Shown: positions 18,876 to 26,819 of the stretch, in pieces | How positions within the stretch are numbered: position 1 is the stretch's first letter | How the letters are laid out: each line of letters starts with the position of its first letter | Assembly: GCF_000025225.2 (NCBI RefSeq) | Contig: NC_013895.2 | Location: forward strand, 434,001-498,000 | Length of the DNA: 64,000 bases | DNA from: Mageeibacillus indolicus UPII9-5 | Lineage (GTDB): Bacteria; Bacillota; Clostridia; Saccharofermentanales; Fastidiosipilaceae | Reading direction: 5' to 3' | Made by a program: the position numbers and the translations under genes | The notes under the pieces: model-generated | Databases searched by the model: none | Told to the model about the DNA's origin: nothing | What the model saw: only the letters and a program-made list of their open reading frames with translations

Positions 18876-19943
18876 ATGATAGTAAAACGAAATGACGGAA
18901 ATAATATTATTGATTTTACTGTGAAAGCGCCGGCCAAATTAAACCTTACTCTTGATATAAGCGGAAAACGATCGGACGGTTTTCATTTGTTGCGATCATA
19001 TTTTCATACTGTTGCTTTGGCCGACGACATACTTGTAAAAATAGAAACTTGCCGCGGCGACAGCTTGCCATCGGAAACCATCAGAGCGAATCGGCAGGCA
19101 ACAATAAAAGACAAAAATACTTACGGAATTAATCTGCTTATCGGCGATGAATTATGGCTAATTGACTTGCAAATTAGGGGAGAATTCGCTGTGCCGGCAT
19201 CCGGGAACAACACCATAATCAAAGTTTTTCGGGAACTGGCTGACCGCCTAAGGTCCGACAATGAACATAGCCTGCTTGAAGCAACGAAATATGTACGCCG
19301 TTGCCGAATAGAGCTGACAAAAAATATCCCCAACGAAGCTGGTTTAGGCGGCGGATCATCCGACGCGGCTGCACTGATTGAAGTTTTGGCGAATTTGAAA
19401 ACTGAAAACTCCCAGTCGACATTTTTGCCGTCAAGTGCTGCCAAAAAAGAATTAGCCACCGCAATCGGCATGGACGTGCCGTTTTTTCTAACTGGCGGTA
19501 TGGCCGAAATAACCGGTGCTGGCGAAACGGTTCGCCAAATTGAGAAAACAACGGAACTTCCTGTTATAATTTTCAAACCGGAAACTGGCATTTCTACAGC
19601 AATTGCATACAAAATATACGACCAACTGAAAGCGGACGAAACAGCTCCTTATCGACCCGATAACGACAAATTTATCACGAACTGGTTGGAGGCTGACTAT
19701 GGAAAAGCTTTGCTATATAGTGGCAACGCCTTCGAAGCGATTTTAAAATTAGTTATGCCTGAATATATCCAGCTTTTAAGCTATATCAGACAGCAGACAG
19801 ACTCGGCTAGCGCTCATCTAAGTGGCAGTGGCAGTGCCGGCTGGATCATTCCATCTGACCACAAAAAATGCGAATCAATTTTATGCGCATTAAATAAAAA
19901 GAAAGTTTGGTGTAAACTGACAAATTTGCAGAAACGAATTTGA
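18876..19943 (+). CDS. ispE: 4-diphosphocytidyl-2-C-methyl-D-erythritol kinase
   Basis: GHMP-family kinase of the non-mevalonate isoprenoid pathway; it phosphorylates CDP-methylerythritol with ATP. Visible motifs are VKAPAKLNLTLDISGKRSDGFH (catalytic Lys region), the ATP-binding loop IPNEAGLGGGSSDAAAL, and SAHLSGSGSAGWI near the end. At 355 aa it is longer than the usual 280-300, mostly because of extra sequence after the first strand pair (about residues 60-100). The start ATG 18876 lies 17 bp after the araC-type gene. The stop overlaps the -35 box of the next promoter. Confidence 0.92.
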   Translation: MIVKRNDGNNIIDFTVKAPAKLNLTLDISGKRSDGFHLLRSYFHTVALADDILVKIETCRGDSLPSETIRANRQATIKDKNTYGINLLIGDELWLIDLQIRGEFAVPASGNNTIIKVFRELADRLRSDNEHSLLEATKYVRRCRIELTKNIPNEAGLGGGSSDAAALIEVLANLKTENSQSTFLPSSAAKKELATAIGMDVPFFLTGGMAEITGAGETVRQIEKTTELPVIIFKPETGISTAIAYKIYDQLKADETAPYRPDNDKFITNWLEADYGKALLYSGNAFEAILKLVMPEYIQLLSYIRQQTDSASAHLSGSGSAGWIIPSDHKKCESILCALNKKKVWCKLTNLQKRI

Positions 19944-19969
19944 CAGAATGAACCGATATATAGTACAAT
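19940..19969 (+). promoter_or_regulatory. Vegetative promoter for rpmH cluster
   Basis: A perfect TTGACA (19940-19945) overlaps the ispE stop codon and is followed after 18 bp by TACAAT (19964-19969), 40 bp before the rpmH start. Confidence 0.8.
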
Positions 19970-20008
19970 TTTTTGGCTATATGGTTTTCAATATGGAGGT
20001 GAATATAA

Positions 20009-20146
20009 ATGGCTAAAATGACATATCAACCTAAGAAACGTCAAAGAACACGTGAACACGGTTTCCGTAAACGCATGAGGACTGCATCGGGCAGAGATGT
20101 TTTAAGACGTCGCAGACTCAAAGGCAGAAAAAAACTAACAGTTTAA
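20009..20146 (+). CDS. rpmH: 50S ribosomal protein L34
   Basis: A 45-residue basic protein: [19 protein letters not shown] and then [20 protein letters not shown] followed by RKKLTV, the complete L34 signature. GGAGGTGA precedes ATG 20009. It heads the conserved rpmH-rnpA-yidD-yidC-khpB cluster. Confidence 0.97.
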   Translation: MAKMTYQPKKRQRTREHGFRKRMRTASGRDVLRRRRLKGRKKLTV

Positions 20147-20151
20147 GAAAG

Positions 20152-20178
20152 AAGACCGTCTGAACGGTCTTTGTTCTT
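20152..20178 (+). terminator. Hairpin between rpmH and rnpA
   Basis: AAGACCGT (20152-20159) pairs with ACGGTCTT (20164-20171) around CTGA, then TTGTTCTT. It is a likely partial terminator that would let L34 be made in excess over RNase P protein, a common arrangement. Confidence 0.6.
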
Positions 20179-20199
20179 ATAGTCTTATGGAGGTCAGTC

Positions 20200-20586
20200 T
20201 TGACTAAATTAATAGTGATTAAAAAAAACTACGAATTCAGTCGAGTCTTTCGCAAAGGCAAAAGATATATTGCAACAACGTTGTCGATAAATGTTTTGCC
20301 TCGTCCGCGCCTCAAGTATAATCGAGTTGCATATGCGGTAGGGCGTAATTACGGCAGTAGTGTGCGACGCAATCGACTTAAGCGTTTAGCTCGCGAAGCT
20401 TACCGAAAATATGCTTATAGCTGTAGCTGCGGCTATGATATAATAATCACTATGCGGGCGACGGAAAGCTTGCCTGAATTTAGACAGGTAGCTGACGATT
20501 TGCGCGTATTGCTGGTCCGTGCCGATATTTTGCGTGAACAGGACGAACCTCGGCCGGAAAGTTGCACGGCGGGAGGGACGACGTGA
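20200..20586 (+). CDS. rnpA: Ribonuclease P protein component
   Basis: The protein subunit of RNase P, which helps the RNA enzyme bind pre-tRNA leaders. It has the N-terminal [12 protein letters not shown] and the RNR motif region [17 protein letters not shown]. The start is TTG at 20200, with GGAGGT (20189-20194) 5 nt before it; no ATG is available at this point. The 128-aa length is normal. The last codons contain the ribosome binding site for yidD. Confidence 0.95.
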   Translation: MTKLIVIKKNYEFSRVFRKGKRYIATTLSINVLPRPRLKYNRVAYAVGRNYGSSVRRNRLKRLAREAYRKYAYSCSCGYDIIITMRATESLPEFRQVADDLRVLLVRADILREQDEPRPESCTAGGTT

Positions 20587-20792
20587 GACGGATTTTACTA
20601 TATTTGATAAAATGCTATCAGGTAGGAATTTCACCGTATCGACCCGCTTGTTGCAAATATTTGCCGACATGCTCCGAATATGCTCAATTGGCAATAAAAA
20701 AATATGGAGCATTGCTCGGTGGAACTATGGCGTTATGGCGCCTTTTACGTTGCAATCCGTTCAGCAAAGGCGGATATGACCCGGTCAAGTAA
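20583..20792 (+). CDS. yidD: Membrane protein insertion efficiency factor YidD
   Basis: A small (69 aa) membrane-associated protein thought to assist YidC/Sec insertion. It shows the family pattern [27 protein letters not shown] and [12 protein letters not shown], with the conserved cysteines. The start is GTG 20583, overlapping the rnpA stop (GTGA), with GGGAGGG at 20571-20577; an earlier in-frame start would lack a ribosome binding site. Located between rnpA and yidC as usual. Confidence 0.93.
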   Translation: MRRILLYLIKCYQVGISPYRPACCKYLPTCSEYAQLAIKKYGALLGGTMALWRLLRCNPFSKGGYDPVK

Positions 20793-20804
20793 CAGGAGTA
20801 GAAG

Positions 20805-21770
20805 ATGATTTATACCGCATCAATTTTGTCACCACTTTATGTAGCCTTTAGTTGGATTATGCGAAATTTGTACGACATATTCAACAATTATGGCTTGGTT
20901 ATAATTATATTTACAGTTGCCATACGGTTGATTATGATCCCGTTCAGCGTCAAACAACATAAGACTACCCTGAAGACCCAAGCTTTGGCTCCTCAACTGG
21001 ATGACTTGAAACGTGTTTACGGTAAAGACCGCCAAGGTTTACAAGAAGCTACGATGGCACTTTATCGCAAGCATAACGTTTCACAGTTCGGCGGTTGTTT
21101 GCCGAGCTTGTTGCCATTAATAATAATTTGGCCTGTTTATCGAATGGTTTCCAGCCCTTTGCAGTATATTTCAGGTGCGGTAACAGAAAACATTACCAAG
21201 TTGGCTCAACACCTTAACCAAAGCGGCTTGATTACGGCATCGGAGCTGAAAAATTTAGCGTATTCTGATATTCCTGTTTTAACTGTATTACACACTCATG
21301 CAACCGAGTTTGCCAATGCGGTTGAGCAAGGCTGGCTAAAAGCGAGCCAACTGATTGATCCGTATTTCCTGGGCGTGAACTTGGGAGATACGGCCACGAT
21401 AAACCCGAAACTTTTATTTGGTGACCAGATGAGTCGGTATCTGCCGATTCTGATAATTGTCCTTTTGGCGGTAGTTTCTACATTTTTGATGAGCAAGATG
21501 ATGGAGTGGACGAATCCGTCCTACAAAAAAATTAAAGAAAGCAAGGCTCGGGCCAAAAACAATCCAGCTCGTTCGGAAGTCACCGATATGACGCAGCAAG
21601 GAATGATGAAAGGTATGAAGTTTACGATGCCGTTAATCACCTTGTACATGTGTTTCTCAATGCCGGCAGCCATGTCGATATATTGGATCGTCGGAAATTT
21701 AATGGCTATGCTGCAGCAATATATTTTGTATGCTCTATATACTAAGAAAACGAAAAAGCAAGCTGAATAA
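20805..21770 (+). CDS. yidC: Membrane protein insertase YidC/OxaA
   Basis: Inserts proteins into the cytoplasmic membrane, alone or with SecYEG. The conserved five-helix core is visible: a first hydrophobic segment near the N-terminus (YGLVIIIFTVAIRLIMIPFS), the cytoplasmic hairpin QHKTTLKTQALAPQLDDLK, then LPSLLPLIIIWPVYRMVSSP, a segment at LPILIIVLLAVVSTFLMS and the last pair in FTMPLITLYMCFSMPAAMSI. The short N-terminus without a large extracytoplasmic domain is the Gram-positive type. The 13-bp spacing after yidD supports co-transcription. Confidence 0.95.
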   Translation: MIYTASILSPLYVAFSWIMRNLYDIFNNYGLVIIIFTVAIRLIMIPFSVKQHKTTLKTQALAPQLDDLKRVYGKDRQGLQEATMALYRKHNVSQFGGCLPSLLPLIIIWPVYRMVSSPLQYISGAVTENITKLAQHLNQSGLITASELKNLAYSDIPVLTVLHTHATEFANAVEQGWLKASQLIDPYFLGVNLGDTATINPKLLFGDQMSRYLPILIIVLLAVVSTFLMSKMMEWTNPSYKKIKESKARAKNNPARSEVTDMTQQGMMKGMKFTMPLITLYMCFSMPAAMSIYWIVGNLMAMLQQYILYALYTKKTKKQAE

Positions 21771-21787
21771 ACGGGATGGTGAATATA

Positions 21788-22474
21788 ATGTCAGTTAGTG
21801 TTGAAAAAACAGGAAAGACAGTTACCGAAGCGGTTGATGCCGCCTTGGCCGAACTTGGAATGTCAATTGATGAAGTGGTAGTGGAAGTCTTAGAGGAAGG
21901 TGTTGCGTCTAAAGATGGGGCGCCGTATAGACCGGCCAGAGTCTTGGTTACCGCTGAAGATGATAAACCGCGTTATTATGGTGATTCGGTTAACCAAGCT
22001 GACCATGAGGATGAAGAAACTGTAGCGGCCATCAAAAGTTTTGTTGAACAGGTGACCTCAGCTTTTGCGTTGCCGTGTTCGGTTAATATTACGCTTAATG
22101 AGGACTCGATCGATGTGAATATAGACGGCGACAACTGCGGCATAATAATCGGCCGGGGTGGCGAGACCTTGAGTGCTTTGCAATATTTGACTTCCTTGGT
22201 TGCCAACCGTGAGCGTGAGAATCAAGTCCATGTCCACTTGGATGTAGCAGGATATCGTAGAAGACATGAAAGTAATTTAGCTGCCATGGCCAGACGCGCG
22301 GCTGCTAAAGTTGCCCGCTACGGCCGCACTTTCGAAATGAACCCTATGACTCCTGCCGACCGACGGGTAATTCACTTTTCTTTACAAAATTTTCGCGGTG
22401 TGGAGACATACAGTGAAGGTGAAGGTGCCGAACGCCGGGTGATCATAGCTCCGGTACGCAAAAACAATGATTAA
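21788..22474 (+). CDS. khpB: RNA-binding protein KhpB (Jag)
   Basis: Has the Jag-N domain (VEKTGKTVTEAVDAALAELG), a KH domain with NCGIIIGRGGETLSALQYLT and an R3H domain with NPMTPADRRVIHFSLQ. KhpB pairs with KhpA to bind many RNAs and affects cell elongation and division in Gram-positives. The start is taken as ATG 21788 (GGTGA at 21778-21782); an ATG at 21776 lies within that site. The product is 228 aa. It overlaps mnmE by 8 bp. Confidence 0.92.
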   Translation: MSVSVEKTGKTVTEAVDAALAELGMSIDEVVVEVLEEGVASKDGAPYRPARVLVTAEDDKPRYYGDSVNQADHEDEETVAAIKSFVEQVTSAFALPCSVNITLNEDSIDVNIDGDNCGIIIGRGGETLSALQYLTSLVANRERENQVHVHLDVAGYRRRHESNLAAMARRAAAKVARYGRTFEMNPMTPADRRVIHFSLQNFRGVETYSEGEGAERRVIIAPVRKNND

Positions 22475-23921
22475 TGATACTTGTGTTGCTTACGCTACGC
22501 CTGCCGGGCAAGCTGGATTGGCCGTATTGCGGTTATCAGGCGGGACGGCAGCCCAAATAGCAGACCACGTATTTTATCCTGGCAGCTGGCCGGCAAAAAA
22601 TGATCGGTCTGCTTTTTCTTCGTTGACTACGGTAAGAAGAATGCGAGGATATACATGCCGGTTCGGACATGTCTTTGATCCGGAAGAGTTAAAACCGATA
22701 GATGAGGCTGTTTTGACTCGCTTTGTTGCACCACGTTCTTACACAGGCGAAGATGTTGTCGAAATTTCCATCCACGGCGGACAGGCTGTAAGAAACGCTT
22801 TGCTACAGGCTGTGGTCAAAGCCGGTGCGCGTTTAGCCGAACCCGGCGAATTTACCAGACGAGCATTTTTGAACGGTAAATTGGATCTGGCTCAGGCCGA
22901 AGCTGTGATGGATTTAATAAATGCCGAAGCGGACAGCCGGGCGGAAGCAGCGTTAGGTCAGCTGCAAGGCAAACTGTCGAGCTATATTCATGAGATCCGT
23001 GAACCATTATTAAGCACCATGGCTAAGTTGGAATTGGCCATCCAATATCCCGAACATGAAGAAAGCGTCATTTCACCTGAATCTTTGCGCAAAGACATTG
23101 AAACTGCGACAGAAAAACTGATTGCTTTAGTTGCGACCTACCATGACGGCCGAGTTATCCGCGATGGACTTTGTGTTTTGTTGGCGGGCAGACCTAATTC
23201 CGGCAAATCGACCCTCCTGAATACTTTAAGCGGTTATGACCGCGCGATTGTTACCGATATTCCAGGGACAACGCGAGATACAATTGAAGAAAGAATAAAT
23301 TTGAGCGGCCATGCCATTACGGTAATCGATACGGCAGGTCTACGTGCAACCACGGATACTGTTGAGCGGTTGGGGGTAGATCGTAGTTTAAAAGCCATGC
23401 AAAAAGCCGATCTTATTCTTTGGCTGTTTCCTTCTGACAGTAAAAGCTTGTCTGAAGATTTAGCCGAATTGAAAAATTTTTCCGGAAATGCACCTATTCT
23501 TCCACTGATTTCCAAAGCCGATCTGCTTAATCCCTCGGATTTACCGAGATATTTGGAAAATTTACGGATTGAGGCTACGCATGCCGCGATCGGCCTAGAA
23601 TTTTTGCCACCAATTGCGGTTTCCGGCTTGGATAAATCAGGTATTGAGCAGTTGATAAAGCAAATTATCAAGCTGTTTTCAAACGGAGAAAGAATTTTGC
23701 ATAGTGATGGCGTTCTGCTGACTGCGGAAAGACATTTCTTGATTGTAAAAAAAGCGACCGAATTGATGTGTGATCTGAAAAGAAATTTGACAGAACTACC
23801 GTTGGACATAATCAGTTTAATGCTTCAAAATATTGCCGAAACATTAGCTGAGATAACCGGCGAAAATGTTACGGATGAAGTTTGGCGAGAGATATTTGCT
23901 AACTTTTGTGTTGGCAAATAG
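22467..23921 (+). CDS. mnmE: tRNA modification GTPase MnmE
   Basis: With MnmG it makes 5-carboxymethylaminomethyl-uridine at U34 of several tRNAs. The N-terminal tetrahydrofolate-binding domain (DTCVAYATPAGQAGLAVLRLSG ... RSYTGEDVVEISIHGG) is followed by a G domain inserted in the helical domain: G1 GRPNSGKST, G2/G3 DIPGTTRD and DTAGL, G4 SKAD. It ends FCVGK, with the C-terminal CxGK cysteine conserved in the family. The 484 aa are slightly above average. Confidence 0.96.
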   Translation: MINDTCVAYATPAGQAGLAVLRLSGGTAAQIADHVFYPGSWPAKNDRSAFSSLTTVRRMRGYTCRFGHVFDPEELKPIDEAVLTRFVAPRSYTGEDVVEISIHGGQAVRNALLQAVVKAGARLAEPGEFTRRAFLNGKLDLAQAEAVMDLINAEADSRAEAALGQLQGKLSSYIHEIREPLLSTMAKLELAIQYPEHEESVISPESLRKDIETATEKLIALVATYHDGRVIRDGLCVLLAGRPNSGKSTLLNTLSGYDRAIVTDIPGTTRDTIEERINLSGHAITVIDTAGLRATTDTVERLGVDRSLKAMQKADLILWLFPSDSKSLSEDLAELKNFSGNAPILPLISKADLLNPSDLPRYLENLRIEATHAAIGLEFLPPIAVSGLDKSGIEQLIKQIIKLFSNGERILHSDGVLLTAERHFLIVKKATELMCDLKRNLTELPLDIISLMLQNIAETLAEITGENVTDEVWREIFANFCVGK

Positions 23922-23951
23922 GTTTTAATCATATTTGCTCAGGTGATCGGG

Positions 23952-25928
23952 ATGAATCTGAAAGAAGCGCTTGGTTTATCAAATACATATTTAAGTGATA
24001 CTATAGATGTTGCTGTAATTGGGGCGGGACATGCCGGTTGCGAAGCGGCAGTGGCAGCGGCCAAACTTGGTTGCCGTACGGTGTTGTTCAGCTTAACTCT
24101 TGACGCGGTCGCCAATTTACCGTGTAATCCAAGTATCGGAGGTACTGCTAAAGGCCAATTGGTACGTGAGATAGATGCTTTGGGTGGAGTTATGGGAAAA
24201 ATCGCCGATAAATGTGCGATTCAATACCGGATGCTCAACAGCAGTAAAGGCCCGGCCGTGCAGTCGCCGCGTGCACAAATTGACCGCCGGCTTTACCAGG
24301 AAACGATGAAAAGCTATTTGGAGACTGTTCCGAATCTTCATTTGTTTCAAGCAGAAGTCGTCAACATTCTTATTGAAACCGAAAATGAAATTGAATCAGA
24401 CCTCAAACTCGGAAAAGTTAGCGGTGTCGTTACCAGGAACGGAGCGATATTTACATGTAAAAAAGTCATCATAGCCACCGGAACATATTTAGCTGGGAAG
24501 GTTTTTATCGGCGAACACAATTACGCTTCGGGGCCGGACAATTCCCAGCCAGCCGCTGAACTGGCAATAAATTTGCGCAACCTCGGCCTTCCGCTACGCC
24601 GCTTCAAAACCGGTACGCCGGTACGGGTGAATAAATATTCAGTTGATTTCAAACAAATGGAATCACAAACGCCGGATAAAGACCTGTGGCGATTTTCCTT
24701 CGACTATGAGAACTCACCCCAAAAAGACCTTTTGCCACAACAGAATTGCTGGTTGACTTGGACAACCGGCGACACGGCTGAAATAATCCGAGAGAATTTG
24801 TATCGTTCACCGCTGTATTCAGGTCAGATCGAGGGAATAGGACCGCGTTACTGTCCGTCAATTGAGGATAAAATAGTCCGATTCCCGGATAAACTACGTC
24901 ACCAAATTTTTATTGAACCCATGGGACAAACGACGGCCGAGATGTATCTACAAGGCCTGTCAAGCAGCCTCCCCGAAGATGTTCAGCTGAAAATAGTTCA
25001 CAGCTTGCCCGGCTTGGCCGAGGCCGTTATTCAACGCTCAGCCTATGCTATCGAATATGACTGCTTACCGCCGACTTGTTTAAAAAACGATCTACAAACT
25101 CGCCTGATTGCTGGTTTATACGGGGCCGGACAATTCAATGGAACATCAGGTTACGAAGAGGCCGCTGCCCAAGGTCTGGTCGCCGGCATTAATGCTGCCC
25201 GTGCCTGCCATCTGCAACAACCGCTAGTTCTTTCGCGCGACCAAGCTTATATAGGAGTTCTAATTGATGACCTGGTTACCAAAGGAACAAACGAACCCTA
25301 TCGAATGATGACTTCACGAGCAGAGTACCGCTTGCTTTTGCGCCAAGACAACGCCGATGAGCGACTGATAGAATTAGGCTATAATTTAGGACTAAATTCC
25401 CAAGAACGACTGGACCGGTATATGAATAAAGCGGCGGCGATAGCTAAAGAGATAAAACGCTTAAACGAAGTCAAAGTCACCGGGACAGCCGCGATAAATG
25501 ACTATTTGGCAGAGCAGGGAGTACCGGCTTTGCAAGGCGGCACAACTTTGGCTCAACTGTTGCTTCGCCCGAACATGAGCTACGAAAAGCTTGCCCCTAT
25601 TGATCAAACTCGCCCGGAACTGCCACAAGTCATTAAAGACGGAGCGGAAATCAGAATTAAATATCAAGGATACATCGCTTTAGAAGAAAAAAGAATAGAA
25701 AAATTCAGGAAAATGGAACGAAAGCTTTTACCCCCTGAAATCGACTACAATGATATAGGCGGCTTACGTATCGAAGCCAAACAAAAACTTTCCCAATTCA
25801 GGCCGATGTCGATCGGACAGGCAGCCCGTATTTCCGGCGTGTCACCCGCAGATATATCCGTTCTTTTAGTGTATCTCGAGCTAAAACGACGCGAAAATCA
25901 TGGACAAATAACCGGAGAAGAAAAATGA
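23952..25928 (+). CDS. mnmG: tRNA uridine modification enzyme MnmG (GidA)
   Basis: FAD-dependent partner of MnmE. The Rossmann FAD-binding motif is DVAVIGAGHAGCEAA near the N-terminus. PCNPSIGGTAKGQLVREIDALGG, GTPVRVNK and GTSGYEEAAAQGL are the other family hallmarks, and the C-terminal helical tRNA-binding part is complete. The start is taken as ATG 23952, with AGGTG at 23941-23945 6 nt upstream; GTG 23943 is in that site. The length is 658 aa. It overlaps rsmG by 4 bp. Confidence 0.96.
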   Translation: MNLKEALGLSNTYLSDTIDVAVIGAGHAGCEAAVAAAKLGCRTVLFSLTLDAVANLPCNPSIGGTAKGQLVREIDALGGVMGKIADKCAIQYRMLNSSKGPAVQSPRAQIDRRLYQETMKSYLETVPNLHLFQAEVVNILIETENEIESDLKLGKVSGVVTRNGAIFTCKKVIIATGTYLAGKVFIGEHNYASGPDNSQPAAELAINLRNLGLPLRRFKTGTPVRVNKYSVDFKQMESQTPDKDLWRFSFDYENSPQKDLLPQQNCWLTWTTGDTAEIIRENLYRSPLYSGQIEGIGPRYCPSIEDKIVRFPDKLRHQIFIEPMGQTTAEMYLQGLSSSLPEDVQLKIVHSLPGLAEAVIQRSAYAIEYDCLPPTCLKNDLQTRLIAGLYGAGQFNGTSGYEEAAAQGLVAGINAARACHLQQPLVLSRDQAYIGVLIDDLVTKGTNEPYRMMTSRAEYRLLLRQDNADERLIELGYNLGLNSQERLDRYMNKAAAIAKEIKRLNEVKVTGTAAINDYLAEQGVPALQGGTTLAQLLLRPNMSYEKLAPIDQTRPELPQVIKDGAEIRIKYQGYIALEEKRIEKFRKMERKLLPPEIDYNDIGGLRIEAKQKLSQFRPMSIGQAARISGVSPADISVLLVYLELKRRENHGQITGEEK

Positions 25929-26716
25929 AACCACCTCTTACTCCAATTGAAATCGAAACTTTTGCCGACAATCTGAGTGCTAATCTCGACAGACTGGCCG
26001 AAGCTGACAATGACATGGCAACTTTACTCAACCCCGAAGCCAAAGATAAACTGAAAAAATATGGGATTGAGCTGATCAAAACTAATCGTATGATGAATTT
26101 AACTGCACTTACAGAACCAATCGATGTAGCAGTAAAGCATTTTGCCGACAGCCTTACTTTGTTGCCGTTATTGAAAAACGAGTTCAGCAAATTCGCTTCT
26201 GCCCATGCGGCAGATCAGTACAGATGGATAGATGTCGGAACTGGCGCAGGCTTCCCCGGTTTGCCGGTCCAGGCCTTAGCCTCTATAGGAGAACTGAGCT
26301 TGTTGGACTCCTTAAAAAAACGACTGGCCTTCCTTAATGATTTGGCCGGAATACTTAGCGTTGATAATGTTAGATACATCCATGCCAGAGCAGAAGATGC
26401 AGGTCGAGACAAAAAATATAGAGAACACTATAGTCTAGCAGTAGCCAGAGCAGTGGCCCCACTGCCGATCCTGTGCGAGCTTTGCCTTCCGCTGGTTAAA
26501 CAAGGCGGCTGCTTTGTCGCCATGAAAGGACCGGCTGCCGAAGTAGAAATGACAGAAATAAAGACTGAAATTCGCGAACTTGGTGCTGAAACGGAAGCGA
26601 TCCGCAAGTTTGAATTGCCACTTACCCACGATGAACGTTGTCTGATTATATTCCGCAAAAAACAGCCTACGCCGGCGAAGTTTCCTCGCCACACAGCAAA
26701 AATTTATTCGAAATAA
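25925..26716 (+). CDS. rsmG: 16S rRNA (guanine527-N7)-methyltransferase RsmG
   Basis: Methylates G527 (E. coli numbering) in the 530 loop of 16S rRNA. The SAM motif is WIDVGTGAGFPGLPVQ, preceded by the family region NLTALTEPIDVAVKHFADSL. The 263-aa length includes an N-terminal extension of about 25 residues. ATG 25925 overlaps the mnmG stop (ATGA). It is the last gene of the cluster before the gyrA promoter. Confidence 0.95.
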   Translation: MKPPLTPIEIETFADNLSANLDRLAEADNDMATLLNPEAKDKLKKYGIELIKTNRMMNLTALTEPIDVAVKHFADSLTLLPLLKNEFSKFASAHAADQYRWIDVGTGAGFPGLPVQALASIGELSLLDSLKKRLAFLNDLAGILSVDNVRYIHARAEDAGRDKKYREHYSLAVARAVAPLPILCELCLPLVKQGGCFVAMKGPAAEVEMTEIKTEIRELGAETEAIRKFELPLTHDERCLIIFRKKQPTPAKFPRHTAKIYSK

Positions 26717-26772
26717 TTTTGCTTCCGTACCGCTGGTAAAACCGGCGAAAGTGAGAATATTCCGACGTTTTA

Positions 26773-26781
26773 TGCTATAAT
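26773..26781 (+). promoter_or_regulatory. Extended -10 promoter for gyrA
   Basis: TGC followed directly by TATAAT (26776-26781) forms an extended -10 element about 40 bp before gyrA. No recognisable -35 sequence is found 16-19 bp upstream. Confidence 0.65.
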
Positions 26782-26819
26782 AAACTGTATTTACGTTTAA
26801 GATATATCAGGAGGGTGCA